DNA of 64,000 nt from an uncultured Lachnospiraceae bacterium (GTDB lineage Bacteria > Bacillota > Clostridia > Lachnospirales > Lachnospiraceae), in contig CANQTL010000015.1 of NCBI GenBank assembly GCA_947626775.1, positions 1 through 64,000 of the forward strand, in the 5' to 3' direction. The translations under genes were made by a program, and so were the position numbers. Below the pieces are notes generated by a model. It did no database searches, was not told the DNA's origin, and saw only the letters and a list, made by a program, of their open reading frames with translations. Numbering within the stretch: the first letter of the stretch is position 1; every line of letters starts with the position of its first letter. Positions 1 to 7,423 of this stretch are shown one piece after another.

Positions 1-426
1 CGGCTGCTGACAACTCTGCTTTTATACAGAAGCGGCTTCTATGTCGGAAAATATATTTCGCTCGAAGCAAAGATCGCCAAAAATAAAGACTTATATTATG
101 ACGCACTTGGGCAAGCACAAATTGACTGGCACGAAGGCAAAGAGGATGCGGTTCCATTTATCAAGTATCTACTTGGAACGATCCTTGCTGCCTACAAGGA
201 TTTTGAGGATCGATTTGCTTTGGTGGAGACAAAACTTTCCGCGCTCGAAACGGTAAGACGCGCTGCCCTGAACAAGATTGGTCGTTTCACAAAACAAGAC
301 ATTCGAGAACTGTGCCCCTCTCTCAGCGTGAGTTCTATAGAGGGCGCGCTGCGCAAACTTGTGGTTTCCGGCGAACTGAAACGAGAAGGTTCGGGGAAGA
401 ATACTTGCTATTATAGAGTAAACTAA
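1..426 (+). CDS. Fic family protein, C-terminal part (5' end outside window)
   Basis: The frame is open from base 1 to the TAA at 424-426, giving the last 141 residues of a longer protein. The first part (YVGKYISLE, then IDWHEGKED and PFIKYLLGTILAAYKDF) matches what I know of the region after the Fic core in Fic/DOC AMP-transferase family proteins. The last 65 residues form a winged-helix-like tail (KIGRFTKQDIRELCPSLS, then IEGALRKLVVSGELKREG), as is common in large Fic proteins. The catalytic HPFxxGNGRxxR loop lies upstream of the window and cannot be checked. It probably modifies a protein target by AMPylation, but activity is unknown. It sits next to other accessory genes. Confidence 0.72.
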   Translation, partial: RLLTTLLLYRSGFYVGKYISLEAKIAKNKDLYYDALGQAQIDWHEGKEDAVPFIKYLLGTILAAYKDFEDRFALVETKLSALETVRRAALNKIGRFTKQDIRELCPSLSVSSIEGALRKLVVSGELKREGSGKNTCYYRVN

Positions 427-567
427 TTCCCACAGCCATTCCGATATTCTCTTAAAATTGGATGAGAATTAAGGGGATGAACATATTGATAAGGTTAATA
501 ACGGCTTTCTTAATCTTAACACAGCGGCTGATACAGCACAAGGAGCTGTCTGTTATAAAAATTTTTG

Positions 568-596
568 TTGAACGTATGTGGAAAGCGTGGTATAGT
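568..596 (+). promoter_or_regulatory. Promoter of the antisense antitoxin RNA
   Basis: TTGAAC (568-573) and TATAGT (591-596) are separated by exactly 17 bases, a good sigma-A promoter. No plus-strand coding sequence follows. A strong hairpin terminator does, at 667-700, so the product should be a short RNA of about 100 nt starting near 603. Confidence 0.7.
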
Positions 597-602
597 ATTA
601 TC

Positions 603-700
603 AGAAAAGGAAAGCACCCACTCCAAAGTGGATGCTCCCAAGGTTGCTAATGTCCTTACGGACACCGCCTATCCTGTGTAGCAGACAGGATAGGCATTTT
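603..700 (+). ncRNA. Antisense antitoxin RNA of a type I toxin-antitoxin system (RatA-like arrangement)
   Basis: The transcript is inferred from its promoter (568-596) and the intrinsic terminator at 667-700. It converges on the 39-aa toxin gene encoded on the other strand (700-819) and would overlap the 3' end of that mRNA through the shared hairpin. It also contains a hairpin between AAGCACCCACTCC and GGATGCTCC-like segments around 612-640. This is the layout of txpA/RatA and bsrG/SR4 in Bacillus, where the antisense RNA pairs with the 3' part of the toxin mRNA and promotes its decay. The exact ends are estimates. Confidence 0.6.
667..700. terminator. Bidirectional intrinsic terminator
   Basis: GCCTATCCTGT (667-677) pairs perfectly with ACAGGATAGGC (685-695). 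A T-rich run follows on the plus strand and an interrupted one on the minus strand. It would end both the antisense RNA and the toxin mRNA. Confidence 0.75.
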
Positions 701-819
701 TATTTTCGCTTTTTCTTTCTCTTCGTGAGAAAGGCAAGCAACGCTACAATCAAGCTGCCAAAGGCACACAACAAAGTTAATATGCCGATGAAAATCGTGA
801 TGATCTCAAAAGCTGTCAT
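700..819 (-). CDS. Putative holin-like toxin of a type I toxin-antitoxin system
   Basis: A 39-residue protein: a short N-terminus (MTAFEIITIF), one hydrophobic membrane segment (about residues 6-31, including FGSLIVALLAFL) and a very basic tail (TKRKKKRK). Length, FGSLIVALL core and charge pattern match the putative holin-like toxin family of Bacillota (Hol_Tox), related in plan to TxpA/BsrG: membrane peptides that damage the envelope when over-made. A strong AGGAGGGGAGG ribosome site lies 8-10 bases upstream. It has its own promoter (924-952) and a leader of about 100 nt, in which CCTCCC could pair with the GGGAGG of the ribosome site and restrain translation (inference). The antisense RNA at 603-700 is the expected antitoxin. 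Confidence 0.8.
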   Translation of the reverse strand: MTAFEIITIFIGILTLLCAFGSLIVALLAFLTKRKKKRK

Positions 820-923
820 ATAACGCCACCTCCCCTCCTATGTATTCCGGCGAGCCGGTCATTAAGCGTTGGGAGGCTACCACCCTGTCATGGGCACTTT
901 CCTATGGCTTTCGCCACGTTACC

Positions 924-952
924 AATATATCATTCCCGCCATCACATTTCAA
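924..952 (-). promoter_or_regulatory. Promoter of the holin-like toxin gene
   Basis: Read on the minus strand, TTGAAA (952-947) and TATATT (929-924) are 17 bases apart. Transcription would begin near 917, giving a leader of about 98 nt before the toxin start at 819. Confidence 0.65.
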
Positions 953-1197
953 CCGTTTTCTACAATCCTTCCTCCCGCTGAAGCTATCACCGTCTCAGTA
1001 TCCGGTTCTTCCTGCTCGCGGCAGGGGTATGCGCCGAACACCGAGTCCGTCAGAGCTTCCGCGATCGACCCCAAGGAACTGGCCGCCCGGTAATACGGCA
1101 GCCTGCCGCTATGCCACGGGCAAAACGCCGGTCGCATCCGAGCCGGCGCGCACCCGTTCCGGCAGCCGAAAACTTGCTCTAACCAGAACTTGAACAT
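949..1197 (-). CDS. Small unrecognised ORF downstream of the NHLP precursor
   Basis: An 82-residue open frame (MFKFWLEQVFGCRNG...), in the same reading frame as the NHLP precursor and starting just after its stop codon. A 13-base direct repeat, GACATGTTCAAGT, occurs both at the end of the precursor (1218-1230) and at the start of this ORF, so DMFK appears twice. No convincing ribosome site precedes the ATG, and I recognise no family. It may be a read-through or duplicated tail, a decayed gene, or not coding at all. This ORF and the toxin leader are all I see in 820-1212. Confidence 0.22.
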   Translation of the reverse strand: MFKFWLEQVFGCRNGCAPARMRPAFCPWHSGRLPYYRAASSLGSIAEALTDSVFGAYPCREQEEPDTETVIASAGGRIVENG

Positions 1198-1212
1198 GTC
1201 TCGGTTTGCTAT

Positions 1213-1497
1213 TCACCACTTGAACATGTCCTCAAAGCCAAAGGGAGGATCATTATGTTTAACAAAGAAACCGTAGGGGATTTCCAATCCGCCGGCTGCC
1301 GCCTCGACTTCCTCGTCCGTAAGCTCCCGTCCGACCAGATCGGGAAGAACCATGGTCGCCGTGTAGGCGGGATCATTCTCGATCACTTTGAGCCGGAAAC
1401 CCTCCGGCAGCTTCTCGCCCGCGAGCGCTTCAATCGCCTTGGTCGAATCCTCCAGCAGCTCTTTGCGAAACGCCTCCTTTTCGTATCTGTTATTTAT
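1213..1497 (-). CDS. NHLP-leader RiPP precursor peptide, orphan, apparent ATA start codon
   Basis: Read from an ATA codon at 1497-1495 this encodes 94 residues. The leader carries EKEAFRKELLED, then a Pro-Glu-Gly turn (LPEGFRLKVIEND), then LPDL, a conserved acidic ELTDEEVEAAAGG stretch and a double-glycine cleavage point. That is the layout of nitrile-hydratase-like leader peptides (NHLP), which guide RiPP modification enzymes. The predicted core has 24 residues (LEIPYGFFVKHNDPPFGFED plus MFKW) and no Cys. A clear AGGGGAG ribosome site lies five bases before the ATA, which occupies the place where ATG is expected, so either AUA is used as a rare start or the start has mutated. No modifying enzyme or dedicated exporter is nearby. 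Confidence 0.62.
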   Translation of the reverse strand: MNNRYEKEAFRKELLEDSTKAIEALAGEKLPEGFRLKVIENDPAYTATMVLPDLVGRELTDEEVEAAAGGLEIPYGFFVKHNDPPFGFEDMFKW

Positions 1498-1622
1498 TTT
1501 TTCTCCCCTGTCCTTGTATGTTCATCTATTGATACGGCGCAGGACGGAGTTTGTTAGATGGTTTTTGATTTTTTTGCAGGAAATTCCCCGAACAGGAAAA
1601 GCCAGAGATCATTCCCGACTGT

Positions 1623-1651
1623 ATTTTATGATATATCCGCCGTTTTCGCAA
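1623..1651 (-). promoter_or_regulatory. Candidate promoter of the NHLP precursor
   Basis: On the minus strand TTGCGA (1651-1646) and TAAAAT (1628-1623) are 17 bases apart, which would give a leader of roughly 120 nt before the ATA codon. The rest of 1498-1781 is AT-rich and holds only this element and the divergent abiEi-like promoter. Confidence 0.4.
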
Positions 1652-1693
1652 TAAATTTTTATGAATTTTCTTCATTCCTTCATAATATTTCCA

Positions 1694-1722
1694 TTGACCT
1701 TTTTCACATATTTCCATATAAT
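1694..1722 (+). promoter_or_regulatory. Promoter of the AbiE-like module
   Basis: TTGACC (1694-1699) and TATAAT (1717-1722) are 17 bases apart, about 60 bases upstream of the antitoxin-like gene starting at 1782. Confidence 0.65.
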
Positions 1723-1781
1723 CATATTGTGTCATATTATATATTATTTATAATGATTAATTAAAAACAGGTGAATCAGCA

Positions 1782-2405
1782 ATGCTTTTTGAATATTTAA
1801 AAGAAAATTACGCCCCCGGAGAGCCGATCTTCACAGAAGATATCCATATAGAAGGCATGAACCGCCCAAATTTTATCCAGCAGCTCAAGACACTGACAGA
1901 CAATGGCAGAATCGTCCGATATGAAAAAGGAATTTATTATATTCCAAAAGAAACACGTTTTGGCCATTCTGCCGGTCCGAGTCCGGAAACCATCGCACGG
2001 TACAAATACATCTCACGCATGGGGAAAACAGACGGATATTATTCCGGCGGCACCTTTGCCAATCTGATCGGTATATCCCTTCAGGTTCCCATGAAAAAAG
2101 AGATCGTCAGCAACAATATCGCCGCCATTGTACGGGAAGTCCTGATCGGAAAGCAGACCTTTATCGTGCGGCGTACCAATGTTCCTGTTTCCACCGAAAA
2201 TGTCCATGTTTTACAGCTTTTAGAGCTTTTGAAAAATCTGGACAGCTATATGGACGGAGATTATAATGAAGCGAGAGAAAAAATAGCAAAATATACACTT
2301 GCAAACAATATGCAGAAAACGGATATTGACCGGTATATCCGGTATTATCCGGATTCCACTTTCCGATTCTATTACGAAATGAGGTTAGACGATGTACTTG
2401 CATGA
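1782..2405 (+). CDS. AbiEi-like antitoxin/transcriptional regulator (type IV TA, DUF6088-like)
   Basis: A 207-residue protein starting 7 bases after an AGGTGA ribosome site. The N-terminal third is a winged-helix-like region (FTEDIHIEGMNRPNFIQQLKT, then GRIVRYEKGIYYIP), matching the AbiEi/DUF6088 type of antitoxin that also represses its own promoter. The rest (YYSGGTFANLIGISLQVP, then FIVRRTNVPV) fits the same family. Its last codons overlap the start of the AbiEii-like gene by 14 bases, the usual abiE operon arrangement for abortive-infection or type IV systems. Because the partner is truncated, this antitoxin probably has no functional toxin here. Confidence 0.7.
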   Translation: MLFEYLKENYAPGEPIFTEDIHIEGMNRPNFIQQLKTLTDNGRIVRYEKGIYYIPKETRFGHSAGPSPETIARYKYISRMGKTDGYYSGGTFANLIGISLQVPMKKEIVSNNIAAIVREVLIGKQTFIVRRTNVPVSTENVHVLQLLELLKNLDSYMDGDYNEAREKIAKYTLANNMQKTDIDRYIRYYPDSTFRFYYEMRLDDVLA

Positions 2406-2604
2406 TAACAGATCACTCTTTGCAGATGTCATAGAAGAAACCAATATCCGCACCGGTATCGCACATTCCATTATCGAGAAAGACTATTATGTGACTATGC
2501 TCTTAAAACTGCTTGCCGCCGCAAATCCTGAAATTGTTTTTAAAGGCGGCACTTCCCTCTCAAAATGCTTCCACCTGATCGCCCATCCGGACAAATACCT
2601 CTGA
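2392..2604 (+). pseudogene. AbiEii/AbiGii nucleotidyltransferase toxin, 3' truncated
   Basis: Only 70 residues remain of a family that is usually about 250-300 long. The start overlaps the antitoxin gene. The conserved FKGGTSLSK motif of the AbiEii nucleotidyltransferase fold is present, but homology breaks off right after FHLI, where the family normally continues with the catalytic Asp-containing segment (typically RFSEDIDL). The reading frame then ends at 2602-2604, only two bases before the reverse stop codon of lysK. The module was evidently cut by a deletion or an insertion boundary near 2580, so toxin activity is not expected. Confidence 0.7.
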
Positions 2605-2606
2605 AC

Positions 2607-4619
2607 TCAGCAGATTCTCGTTCCCTCCGGCACCAGATCGTCCACAAAGATTACCTGACAGCCGCAGGCGTTGTTCGTTGCCGCCACCAGCATCCCCTCG
2701 CTGGTAACGCCTGTGATTCTGGCTGGCGCCAGATTTGCCACTACAACGATCTTTCTGCCGATCAGTTCCTCCGGCGTGTAGTAATCCTTGATGGAAGATA
2801 CGATAACACGCTCCCGCAGGCCATCCTGCAGCGTCAACTTATAACAGTTGTGGGACTTCCGAATCTCCTGGCATTTCGTGATTCTGCATACCCGCAGATC
2901 AATCTTGTTGAAATCATTCAGCGTGATCTCATCTTTCATCGGCGCAACGGGATCCGGCTCGCCGTATTCAACGGTTTTTTTCTGCGGCTCGTCTTTCTTT
3001 TCAAGCGCCGACAAAGGAATCTGCTCCTGCTCCGTTCTGGGAGTACTGAAATCGAGAAGACTGACGTAACGTTCCTTTTCGATGGCATACAGGAACAGAT
3101 ACAGTCTGGGACCCTGCTCCTTGTTCAGCAACAGCTGGTATACGTTCCGGAAAAAGGCTCCCTGCAGTTTCTTCAGCTCCGGCGCGTCCTCGCCGAACAC
3201 CTTCTTGGGGATCGCATATAACTCCGAGTTCAACTCGTCCAGCGTATAACCGCTGCCGGAAAGATACTCATAGAGCAGCTCGATCTCCTTCTTTTCCTCG
3301 TCGGACATCGCATCATACTTCTCCCAGTTGCGGTAAGGTATGATTCGGTTGGCGTTCTCCGGCGCACAATTTTCCAGCCAATATTTCGCCAGATCCAGCC
3401 GTTCGGAAAACTGTTCGTATTTGTATGGCTGGCCGATCTTTTCAAAAACCGTCTCCAGCATGGGTACGTTGAAATCCACCACGGAGCCAAGCTGCACCAG
3501 AAGCGACATCGGAACGGTCTGTATCTGCCTGTCCCCAATCAGGCAGCTCTCCATAATGGACGCCGTATGCTCGTCCGCGCCGCCGTTTCTGTACTGGTTA
3601 TACTGTTTGTCAAACTCAAAATACTGCCGCAGAATCCCGTCGTCAAAGCAGAGGTCAAAAGCCTTGTTGGGCTCCACTCTGGCGTACAGCCACAACAAAA
3701 TCTCCGGCTGGTAAATCTTCAGCAGCGTATCAGGCGTCAGATTCAGCCCCGAAGAACCCGACATCTTACCGGTCGTACCCTTGATGCCGATAAATTCATA
3801 TCCCTTGAAGAGCGGCGCCTTGATCCCAAAAATCTTCTCGGCAATCACACGGCTGGTATCATAAGAGCCTCTGGGAGCCGCATGGTCTTTGCCGCCCGGC
3901 TCGAAGTCCACACCTTCGTGCATCCACCGCATAGGCCAATCCACTTTCCACGCCAGCTTGCAGTCAGTGTCGGTGCGGAAGTCAAATTCCCCACAATGCC
4001 CGCATTTGCACTCATATTTCGCGGTCTTGGTCCCATCGTCGTATGCGGTGATCTTCGTGGTGTCTTTCCGACACACGGGACAGTAGATGCTGACGGGGTA
4101 GTATTCTTCCCTCTCCCCTTCGACAGCATCCTGTGTGCGGAAGCTGTCCAGAATGTCAAAAATCTCCGCCCGCCTGTCAAGCGCCGTGAGCAGATGCTTC
4201 GTATAAGCGCCGGAACGGTACATCTGGGCCTGATGGCGATAGTCCATCCGAATGCCAAACTTCTCTATGGCATGTTCAAACTCATTTTCAAAATAAGCCG
4301 CATAGCTTTTCTCCGGCGTATCAAAAGGATTCGGAACATCCACATAAGGATATCCGATATAGCGTTCAAAATTTTCCGTCTCCGCGGCGACATTCACGGG
4401 AACTTTGCGCAGTCTGTCATACTCGTCCCACGAGAAAAGCAGTCTTGCTTTTCTTCCCTTCCGCTCCAATGCCCTCACCACAAAGAGGCTGGTAGCAATA
4501 TCCCTGAAATTGCCTATATGGATAGACCCGGAAGGACTAATCCCCGCCGCGCACACATATTCTTCCTTATCGGGATTCCTGCGGATCAATTCTTCCGCTA
4601 TCGTATCTGACCAATGCAT
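2607..4619 (-). CDS. lysK: Lysyl-tRNA synthetase, class I, with C-terminal tRNA-binding domain
   Basis: A 670-residue enzyme that charges tRNA-Lys. The class I Rossmann signatures are visible: HIGN at residues 34-37 and KMSGS at 285-289. Two Cys clusters (CPVC at 180-183 and CxCxxC at 204-209) suggest a zinc-binding insert. Residues from about 563 to the end (DFNKIDLRVCRI..., then IVVVANLAPARITGVTSEGM) are an EMAP-II/CsaA-like OB-fold tRNA-binding domain, the type found at the end of bacterial MetRS. Class I LysRS is the archaeal-type form, found in a minority of bacteria in place of the usual class II lysS. It lies 47 bases downstream of greA and probably shares its promoter. The stop codon abuts the truncated AbiE toxin gene. 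Confidence 0.93.
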   Translation of the reverse strand: MHWSDTIAEELIRRNPDKEEYVCAAGISPSGSIHIGNFRDIATSLFVVRALERKGRKARLLFSWDEYDRLRKVPVNVAAETENFERYIGYPYVDVPNPFDTPEKSYAAYFENEFEHAIEKFGIRMDYRHQAQMYRSGAYTKHLLTALDRRAEIFDILDSFRTQDAVEGEREEYYPVSIYCPVCRKDTTKITAYDDGTKTAKYECKCGHCGEFDFRTDTDCKLAWKVDWPMRWMHEGVDFEPGGKDHAAPRGSYDTSRVIAEKIFGIKAPLFKGYEFIGIKGTTGKMSGSSGLNLTPDTLLKIYQPEILLWLYARVEPNKAFDLCFDDGILRQYFEFDKQYNQYRNGGADEHTASIMESCLIGDRQIQTVPMSLLVQLGSVVDFNVPMLETVFEKIGQPYKYEQFSERLDLAKYWLENCAPENANRIIPYRNWEKYDAMSDEEKKEIELLYEYLSGSGYTLDELNSELYAIPKKVFGEDAPELKKLQGAFFRNVYQLLLNKEQGPRLYLFLYAIEKERYVSLLDFSTPRTEQEQIPLSALEKKDEPQKKTVEYGEPDPVAPMKDEITLNDFNKIDLRVCRITKCQEIRKSHNCYKLTLQDGLRERVIVSSIKDYYTPEELIGRKIVVVANLAPARITGVTSEGMLVAATNNACGCQVIFVDDLVPEGTRIC

Positions 4620-4666
4620 ACCTTCTCCTTCTTCCTGGGCATCTGCCTGCCGCGCGATAATTTTCT

Positions 4667-5149
4667 CTAATTGGATCTCTGAATCTCCAACACCTTATAT
4701 TTGATCGTTCCCGCCTGCGTCTCCACTTCCACGGTCTCGCCGACTTTCGCGCCGATCAGCGCCTTGCCGACAGGCGATTCATTGGAGATCTTACCTTTCA
4801 GGCTGTTTGCCTCCGTGGAGCCTACGATCTTATATTCCAGTTCCTCGTCATATTCAATATCCAGTATCTTCACCTGGCAGCCGATACTGATCTTCTCCAG
4901 ATCGATCTCATCCTCAATGACCACTTCGGCATTTTTCAATATCTTTTCCAGTTCTTCGATCTTGGCCTCTATCTTGCGCTGCTCGTCCTTTGCCGCGTCA
5001 TACTCGGCATTCTCGGACAGATCTCCCTGCTCGCGGGCTTCCTTTATCTTCTGCGCCACCTCTTTGCGCTTGACGACTTTCAGATCGTGCAGCTCGTCTT
5101 CACGCTCGCGCAGCCCCTCATACGTTAAGATATTTCTCTTCTCCTGCAT
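4667..5149 (-). CDS. greA: Transcription elongation factor GreA
   Basis: A 160-residue protein of standard GreA length that rescues backtracked RNA polymerase by stimulating transcript cleavage. The N-terminal coiled coil contains [24 protein letters not shown] residues (about 37-57), with the acidic tip residues that reach the polymerase active site. The C-terminal FKBP-like domain ends with [18 protein letters not shown]. It is preceded by a GGGAGAA ribosome site and a near-perfect sigma-A promoter at 5215-5243, and followed by lysK. Confidence 0.95.
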   Translation of the reverse strand: MQEKRNILTYEGLREREDELHDLKVVKRKEVAQKIKEAREQGDLSENAEYDAAKDEQRKIEAKIEELEKILKNAEVVIEDEIDLEKISIGCQVKILDIEYDEELEYKIVGSTEANSLKGKISNESPVGKALIGAKVGETVEVETQAGTIKYKVLEIQRSN

Positions 5150-5199
5150 GGTAAATTCTCCCTTTCCTACATAGTATTGCCTGTTCGCGCAGCCCGGCG

Positions 5200-6024
5200 C
5201 TAATTAACTAATCTATCATAACTATTTTTTACCATAGTGTCAAGATATTTCAACGGCGAAACGTATGGAATCTGCGGTGTTTTTCGATGGAGGCGCGCCT
5301 CCTTGTCCCCCGCTGAAGCCGCGTCGATATAGACCGCCTCGCCGTCCGGCGCCAGCCTCGGATAACGGAAATCTGCGCTGTAGTCCAGAATCAGACCCCG
5401 GCACCGCGTTCTGCCGCACCGCAGTCCGTTCTCTGCCTTCTCATAACTCTCAGTCTGGGGCACGAGACCGTATTCGTAATAGTAATCGTCCAGATAATCC
5501 TCCAGCGCTTCTCTCATGGTTCCGTCCTCCGCCTCTTCCCCAAAAATGACGAGCCGGTTGATTTTCGGAAGGAAGGGCTGCAGCAGTTCCCACGCCGTCT
5601 CCATCTGCCGCGCCATATCGGCTCTCCTACCCAGAAGCACTGCCGCCTCCCCGCAGCGCTCTATCGCTCCGGCGGCATACAGCCCGGTCAGATAACGCAG
5701 CAGAAACGCTTCGGTGCTCTCTTTCAGCTGCCATTTCCCGACATACTCTTCCGTCAGCATCGCCGCGATCTGCGGGTGCAGGACCGTATCGGTCAGACCT
5801 TCTCCCGACCGCAGCGCCGCCTCCATAGTTTCGGACAGGATTCGGGGCTTCCAGGGTCTCTTCTTATAATAAAAGACCGGCACGGGGCAGCCGAGCACAC
5901 GCGCCTGACCGCCGCATACGCACACGTCGTTCACCTGAAGTTCCGCCTCTTGATACCAATGCCTTTTTGCGGCGCTTGCGCACTCCCGCCGATCCGTCTC
6001 CGGATAAAAATAAACGATGTCCAT
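5200..6024 (-). CDS. Hypothetical protein, unknown function
   Basis: A 274-residue soluble protein with no signal peptide or membrane segment, and I do not recognise its family. Visible features are a Cys pair near the N-terminus ([19 protein letters not shown]), an internal [17 protein letters not shown] and a C-terminal [20 protein letters not shown]. The first half looks helical. There is no clear ribosome site before the ATG at 6024, and a terminator-like hairpin separates it from the upstream dus gene. Its last bases overlap the greA promoter. It is probably a lineage-specific gene; the start codon is uncertain. Confidence 0.6.
   Translation of the reverse strand: MDIVYFYPETDRRECASAAKRHWYQEAELQVNDVCVCGGQARVLGCPVPVFYYKKRPWKPRILSETMEAALRSGEGLTDTVLHPQIAAMLTEEYVGKWQLKESTEAFLLRYLTGLYAAGAIERCGEAAVLLGRRADMARQMETAWELLQPFLPKINRLVIFGEEAEDGTMREALEDYLDDYYYEYGLVPQTESYEKAENGLRCGRTRCRGLILDYSADFRYPRLAPDGEAVYIDAASAGDKEARLHRKTPQIPYVSPLKYLDTMVKNSYDRLVN
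5215..5243 (-). promoter_or_regulatory. Promoter of greA-lysK
   Basis: On the minus strand TTGACA (5243-5238), a 17-base spacer and TATGAT (5220-5215). It lies inside the last codons of the upstream hypothetical gene and about 65 bases before greA. Confidence 0.75.
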
Positions 6025-6060
6025 GTAGCAGTCTATGCGGCGGACAGCCGTACCATGCAG

Positions 6061-6097
6061 AAAATATGCGGCGGATCACAACCCGACATGATCCGCC
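6061..6097 (-). terminator. Candidate terminator after the tRNA-dihydrouridine synthase gene
   Basis: GGCGGATCA and TGATCCGCC form a perfect 9-bp stem (6070-6078 with 6089-6097), followed on the minus strand by GCATATTTT. It lies just after the dus stop codon. Confidence 0.6.
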
Positions 6098-6105
6098 GCC
6101 GCCTT

Positions 6106-7086
6106 TCAGTCTTCTCCGATTTCCTCCGCCAGTCTCTCCAGCTCCTCAAAACTCTCCGCCATGTTCACACGCTGTCTGAGTCTCGCAGAACCGGGGAGGC
6201 CCGCCGTATACCAAGACACATGCTTGCGCATCTCGCGGACACCCGTATACTCTCCTTTGTGCGCGAGCTGCAGTCCGGCGTGGCGCAGAACCATCGCCCT
6301 GATTTCCTTTCGATCCGGCTTCGGCAGCGCCGTTTTATCCTCCAGATAAGCCGCGATCCGCCGGAAGATCCACGGGTCTCCCCGCGCCGCGCGCCCTACC
6401 ATAACGCCGTCGCAGCCGGTCTCGCGCAGCATTCGCTCAGCGTCCGCCCCGCCGGTCACGTCCCCGTTGCCGATCACCGGGATACCCACGCTCGCTTTGA
6501 CCCGAGCAATGATCTCCCAATCCGCCTCGCCCGCGTAATACTGTTCTCTCGTCCTGCCGTGCACGGCCACCGCCGCCGCGCCCGCGTCTTCCGCAATCTT
6601 CGCGATCTCCACGGCGTTCACATGGGCGTCGTCAAACCCTTTGCGTATCTTCACAGTCACGGGCTTGCGGACGGCCCGCGCCACCGCTCTCACGATCTCT
6701 CCCACCAGTTCCGGCTGCCGCATCAGCGCCGCCCCCTCGCCGTTGTTCACCACCTTGGGCACGGGGCAGCCCATATTGAGATCCAGCACGGCAAAGGGCC
6801 TGTCCTCGATCTTTTGCGCCATCTCACTCAGAATCTTCGGATCGCTCCCGAACAGCTGCAGGGACACGGCCCGCTCGTCAGGATGAATCGCCAGCAGCTC
6901 CTCCGTGTTCTTATTGTTGTACAGGATCGCTTTGGCGCTGACCATCTCCATACAGCACAGGCCCGCTCCCTGCTCCTGGCACAGCAAACGAAAAGGCAGG
7001 TCTGTCACGCCTGCCATGGGAGCCAGTATGATATTGTTTGCAAGCGTTACGCCGCCAAGCGTAAGCGGGTGCAGTAGTTCGCTCAT
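6106..7086 (-). CDS. dusB: tRNA-dihydrouridine synthase (DusB-like)
   Basis: A 326-residue flavoenzyme that reduces uridines in the D-loop of tRNA using FMN and NADPH. Seen in sequence: APMAGVTDLPFR at the N-terminus of the TIM barrel, the catalytic Cys in NMGCPVPKV (about residue 107), KIRKGFDD, the substrate-binding VHGRTREQYY, and the phosphate-binding GVMVGRAARGDPWIF. The start chosen is the ATG at 7086, six bases after GGAG; a further in-frame ATG lies four codons upstream. The next gene downstream is separated by a terminator-like hairpin. Confidence 0.93.
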   Translation of the reverse strand: MSELLHPLTLGGVTLANNIILAPMAGVTDLPFRLLCQEQGAGLCCMEMVSAKAILYNNKNTEELLAIHPDERAVSLQLFGSDPKILSEMAQKIEDRPFAVLDLNMGCPVPKVVNNGEGAALMRQPELVGEIVRAVARAVRKPVTVKIRKGFDDAHVNAVEIAKIAEDAGAAAVAVHGRTREQYYAGEADWEIIARVKASVGIPVIGNGDVTGGADAERMLRETGCDGVMVGRAARGDPWIFRRIAAYLEDKTALPKPDRKEIRAMVLRHAGLQLAHKGEYTGVREMRKHVSWYTAGLPGSARLRQRVNMAESFEELERLAEEIGED

Positions 7087-7162
7087 CTTTATCTCCATTC
7101 CGGAGCGTTCCCGCGATGGGCGGCGCGAATCTCAGATTCGCGTCTGCCGGCAGAACCGCCCT

Positions 7163-7423
7163 CTACGCCGCGTGCGTCTCGTCGTACGCTTTTCTCACGG
7201 CTATGGCGAGCTGATCCGCACAGGACGTCGGCTTGCGCCCGCAGAGATTCCCCCGCAGATAGGACTCGATCTTATCTACCGTCCAGCCATCCACCAGCTT
7301 TGCGATCGCTTTCAGGTTGCCGTTGCAGCCTCCCATAAAGCTGATATTGGTGATCACGTCATCATTGATGTCAAAGCTGATCACCTGTGCACAGACTACT
7401 TCCGTCCGATAATCATAACGCAT
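7163..7423 (-). CDS. TSCPD domain-containing protein (TIGR03905-like)
   Basis: An 86-residue protein starting at the ATG at 7423, seven bases after AGGAGG. It has four Cys: one near the N-terminus (VVCAQV), then GGCNGN, NLCGRKPTSCADQLA. The last motif is the TSCPD-type signature also seen at the end of B12-dependent ribonucleotide reductases, where it may bind metal or move electrons. The standalone four-Cys form is common in Clostridia, with no established function. It lies between a DUF6145-like gene and dusB, all on the minus strand. Confidence 0.8.
   Translation of the reverse strand: MRYDYRTEVVCAQVISFDINDDVITNISFMGGCNGNLKAIAKLVDGWTVDKIESYLRGNLCGRKPTSCADQLAIAVRKAYDETHAA

Noticed and set aside
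128..133. TIDLD in place of TIDND in phosphofructokinase (residues, gene at 14390-15364) as a sign of a pyrophosphate-dependent enzyme
   Set aside because: The donor-selecting GGDGS motif is the ATP-dependent form and the catalytic Asp is present; the substitution alone does not change the call.
840..1193. 117-codon plus-strand frame
   Set aside because: Antisense to the toxin leader, its promoter and the end of the NHLP region; composition is not protein-like and no ribosome site precedes it.
1495..1525. Frameshift in the A6 run as the explanation for the missing NHLP start (using ATG at 1525)
   Set aside because: The ATA at 1497 has a well-placed AGGGGAG and gives the expected leader length, while the upstream ATG has no ribosome site, so a changed start codon is the simpler reading.
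1526..1735. 69-codon minus-strand frame upstream of the NHLP precursor
   Set aside because: AT-rich sequence covering two promoters, no ribosome site, not protein-like.
5776..7077. 433-codon plus-strand frame opposite dusB and the hypothetical gene
   Set aside because: Antisense to dusB, with Arg/His-rich composition and no ribosome site.
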